This document shows positions 5,674-6,318 of a DNA stretch of 6,318 nt, in pieces. The notes under the pieces were generated by a model that saw only the letters and a list, made by a program, of their open reading frames with translations, was not told the DNA's origin and made no database searches. Made by a program: the position numbers and the translations under genes. Location: assembly GCA_007135505.1 (NCBI GenBank), contig SLIS01000235.1, positions 1 through 6,318 on the forward strand, in the 5' to 3' direction. The number at the start of each line of letters is the position of its first letter. The first letter of the stretch is position 1. The stretch comes from Halovivax sp. Lineage in GTDB: Archaea; Halobacteriota; Halobacteria; Halobacteriales; Natrialbaceae.

Positions 5674-6318
5674 ATGACGCGCATCGCCGGGATGGCGGGT
5701 AACCGGGGGCGAAACCTGTTGAACATCGCGGACCGAGAACCGGGCGGCGCAACGGTGTCCGTCGTATTGACCGACCGTCGGGACGCGCCGGTCCTCGAGT
5801 CGGCCGCCGAGCGGGAGATTCCGACCGAGGTCGTGCCGTTCGAGGACGGAATGGGTCGACGCGAGCACGAGCGCGCCGTCCTCGCGGCCCTCGACGGCTA
5901 CGACGTCGACCTGGTCTGTCTCGACGGCTACATGCGCATTCTCTCGGAGACTTTCCTCGACGCGGTTCCGACGACGCTCAACGTGCACCCCTCGCTGCTG
6001 CCGGCGTTTCCCGGTGCGGACGCCTGGGGCGACGCCCTCGAGGCGGGCGTCTCGGTGACCGGCTGTACCGTCCACGTCGTCACGGACGCGACGGACGACG
6101 AGGGAGCCGTTATCGAGGACGAGGTCGACGCCGGCCCGATCGTCACGCAGGAACCCGTCCCGGTCTACGAGGGCGACGACGAGGCGGCGCTGAAAGAGCG
6201 CGTCCTCTACGAGGGCGAATTCCGGGCGTATCCACGCGCCGTCCAGTGGTTCGCCGAGGGAGCGGTCGAGGTCGATCTCGAGCGAGGCGAGGTGACCGTC
6301 GCCGACGACGCCGCCAGC
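5674..6318 (+). CDS. purN: Phosphoribosylglycinamide formyltransferase (PurN) domain, 215 residues, runs off right edge
   Basis: PurN moves a formyl group from 10-formyl-tetrahydrofolate to GAR, an early step of purine synthesis. The N-terminus carries the phosphate-binding loop AGNRGRNL (8-15, like E. coli SGNGSNL). LDGYMRILS (83-91) matches E. coli LAGFMRILS. NVHPSLLPAFPG (103-114) holds the catalytic Asn103 and His105, and VDAGP holds Asp152, equivalent to E. coli Asp144. Compared with E. coli PurN there are about 11 extra residues between VTD (136-138) and VDAGP (151-155), inside the folate-binding loop. No stop appears by residue 215, already past the E. coli length of 212. Haloarchaeal PurN is often annotated as fused to a PurH-type AICAR formyltransferase domain, so a fusion beyond the edge is inferred but not seen. 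The ATG at 5674 directly precedes the first strand of the fold. The gene is divergent from purB. Confidence 0.92.
   Translation, partial: MTRIAGMAGNRGRNLLNIADREPGGATVSVVLTDRRDAPVLESAAEREIPTEVVPFEDGMGRREHERAVLAALDGYDVDLVCLDGYMRILSETFLDAVPTTLNVHPSLLPAFPGADAWGDALEAGVSVTGCTVHVVTDATDDEGAVIEDEVDAGPIVTQEPVPVYEGDDEAALKERVLYEGEFRAYPRAVQWFAEGAVEVDLERGEVTVADDAAS

Noticed and set aside
5520..5726. N-terminal extension of PurB
   Set aside because: The 69 extra residues are basic and unlike any PurB, and they cross the start of the divergent purN gene. The family N-terminus begins at 5519.
5293..6075. 260-residue minus-strand frame spanning the purB and purN starts
   Set aside because: It overlaps two genes with clear family matches and has the Arg-rich composition of a shadow frame.

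Overview
This 6.3 kb window looks like ordinary chromosomal DNA from a haloarchaeon (class Halobacteria, perhaps a Natrialbales or Haloferacales relative). The signs are high GC, strongly acidic cytoplasmic proteins rich in Asp and Glu, Tat-type lipoproteins with an RR...LAGC signal, and genes that mostly lack Shine-Dalgarno sites. Nearly every gene instead has an AT-rich box about 27 bases upstream of its start codon, the usual layout for leaderless haloarchaeal transcripts. No rRNA, tRNA, CRISPR array, insertion sequence or phage gene was seen.

Layout, left to right. (1) Two minus-strand genes, 1-288 (cut by the left edge) and 456-1391, encode related lipoproteins of unknown function. They share the Tat signal, the lipobox and the first ~80 residues, and look like a tandem duplication. 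(2) Divergent from them, 1511-2821 (+) encodes an M28-family zinc aminopeptidase-like protein with an inserted PA-type domain and a complete metal-binding set. (3) 2922-3389 (+) encodes an acidic soluble protein of 155 residues that I do not recognise. (4) Convergent with it, 3407-3508 (-) is a 33-residue single-span membrane microprotein. (5) 3610-4092 (-) encodes a DDN-like, F420-dependent type oxidoreductase. (6) 4131-5519 (-) is purB, adenylosuccinate lyase. (7) Divergent from purB, 5674 to the right edge (+) is the PurN (GAR formyltransferase) domain, probably the N-terminal part of a longer PurN/PurH-type fusion.

How they fit together. The right side is a small purine-synthesis locus. 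PurN performs the first formyl transfer, and PurB acts at both SAICAR and adenylosuccinate. The two genes are divergent across a 154-base intergenic region that could co-regulate them. The F420-type enzyme lies 38 bases downstream of purB on the same strand and may be co-transcribed, but its chemistry does not tie it to purines. The left side pairs envelope lipoproteins with a peptidase that appears to be cytoplasmic; nothing in the sequence shows that they cooperate.

I found no convincing new multi-gene system. The items most worth a second look are the duplicated lipoprotein family, the leaderless 33-residue membrane microprotein, the unrecognised 155-residue protein, and an 11-residue insertion in the folate-binding loop of PurN.
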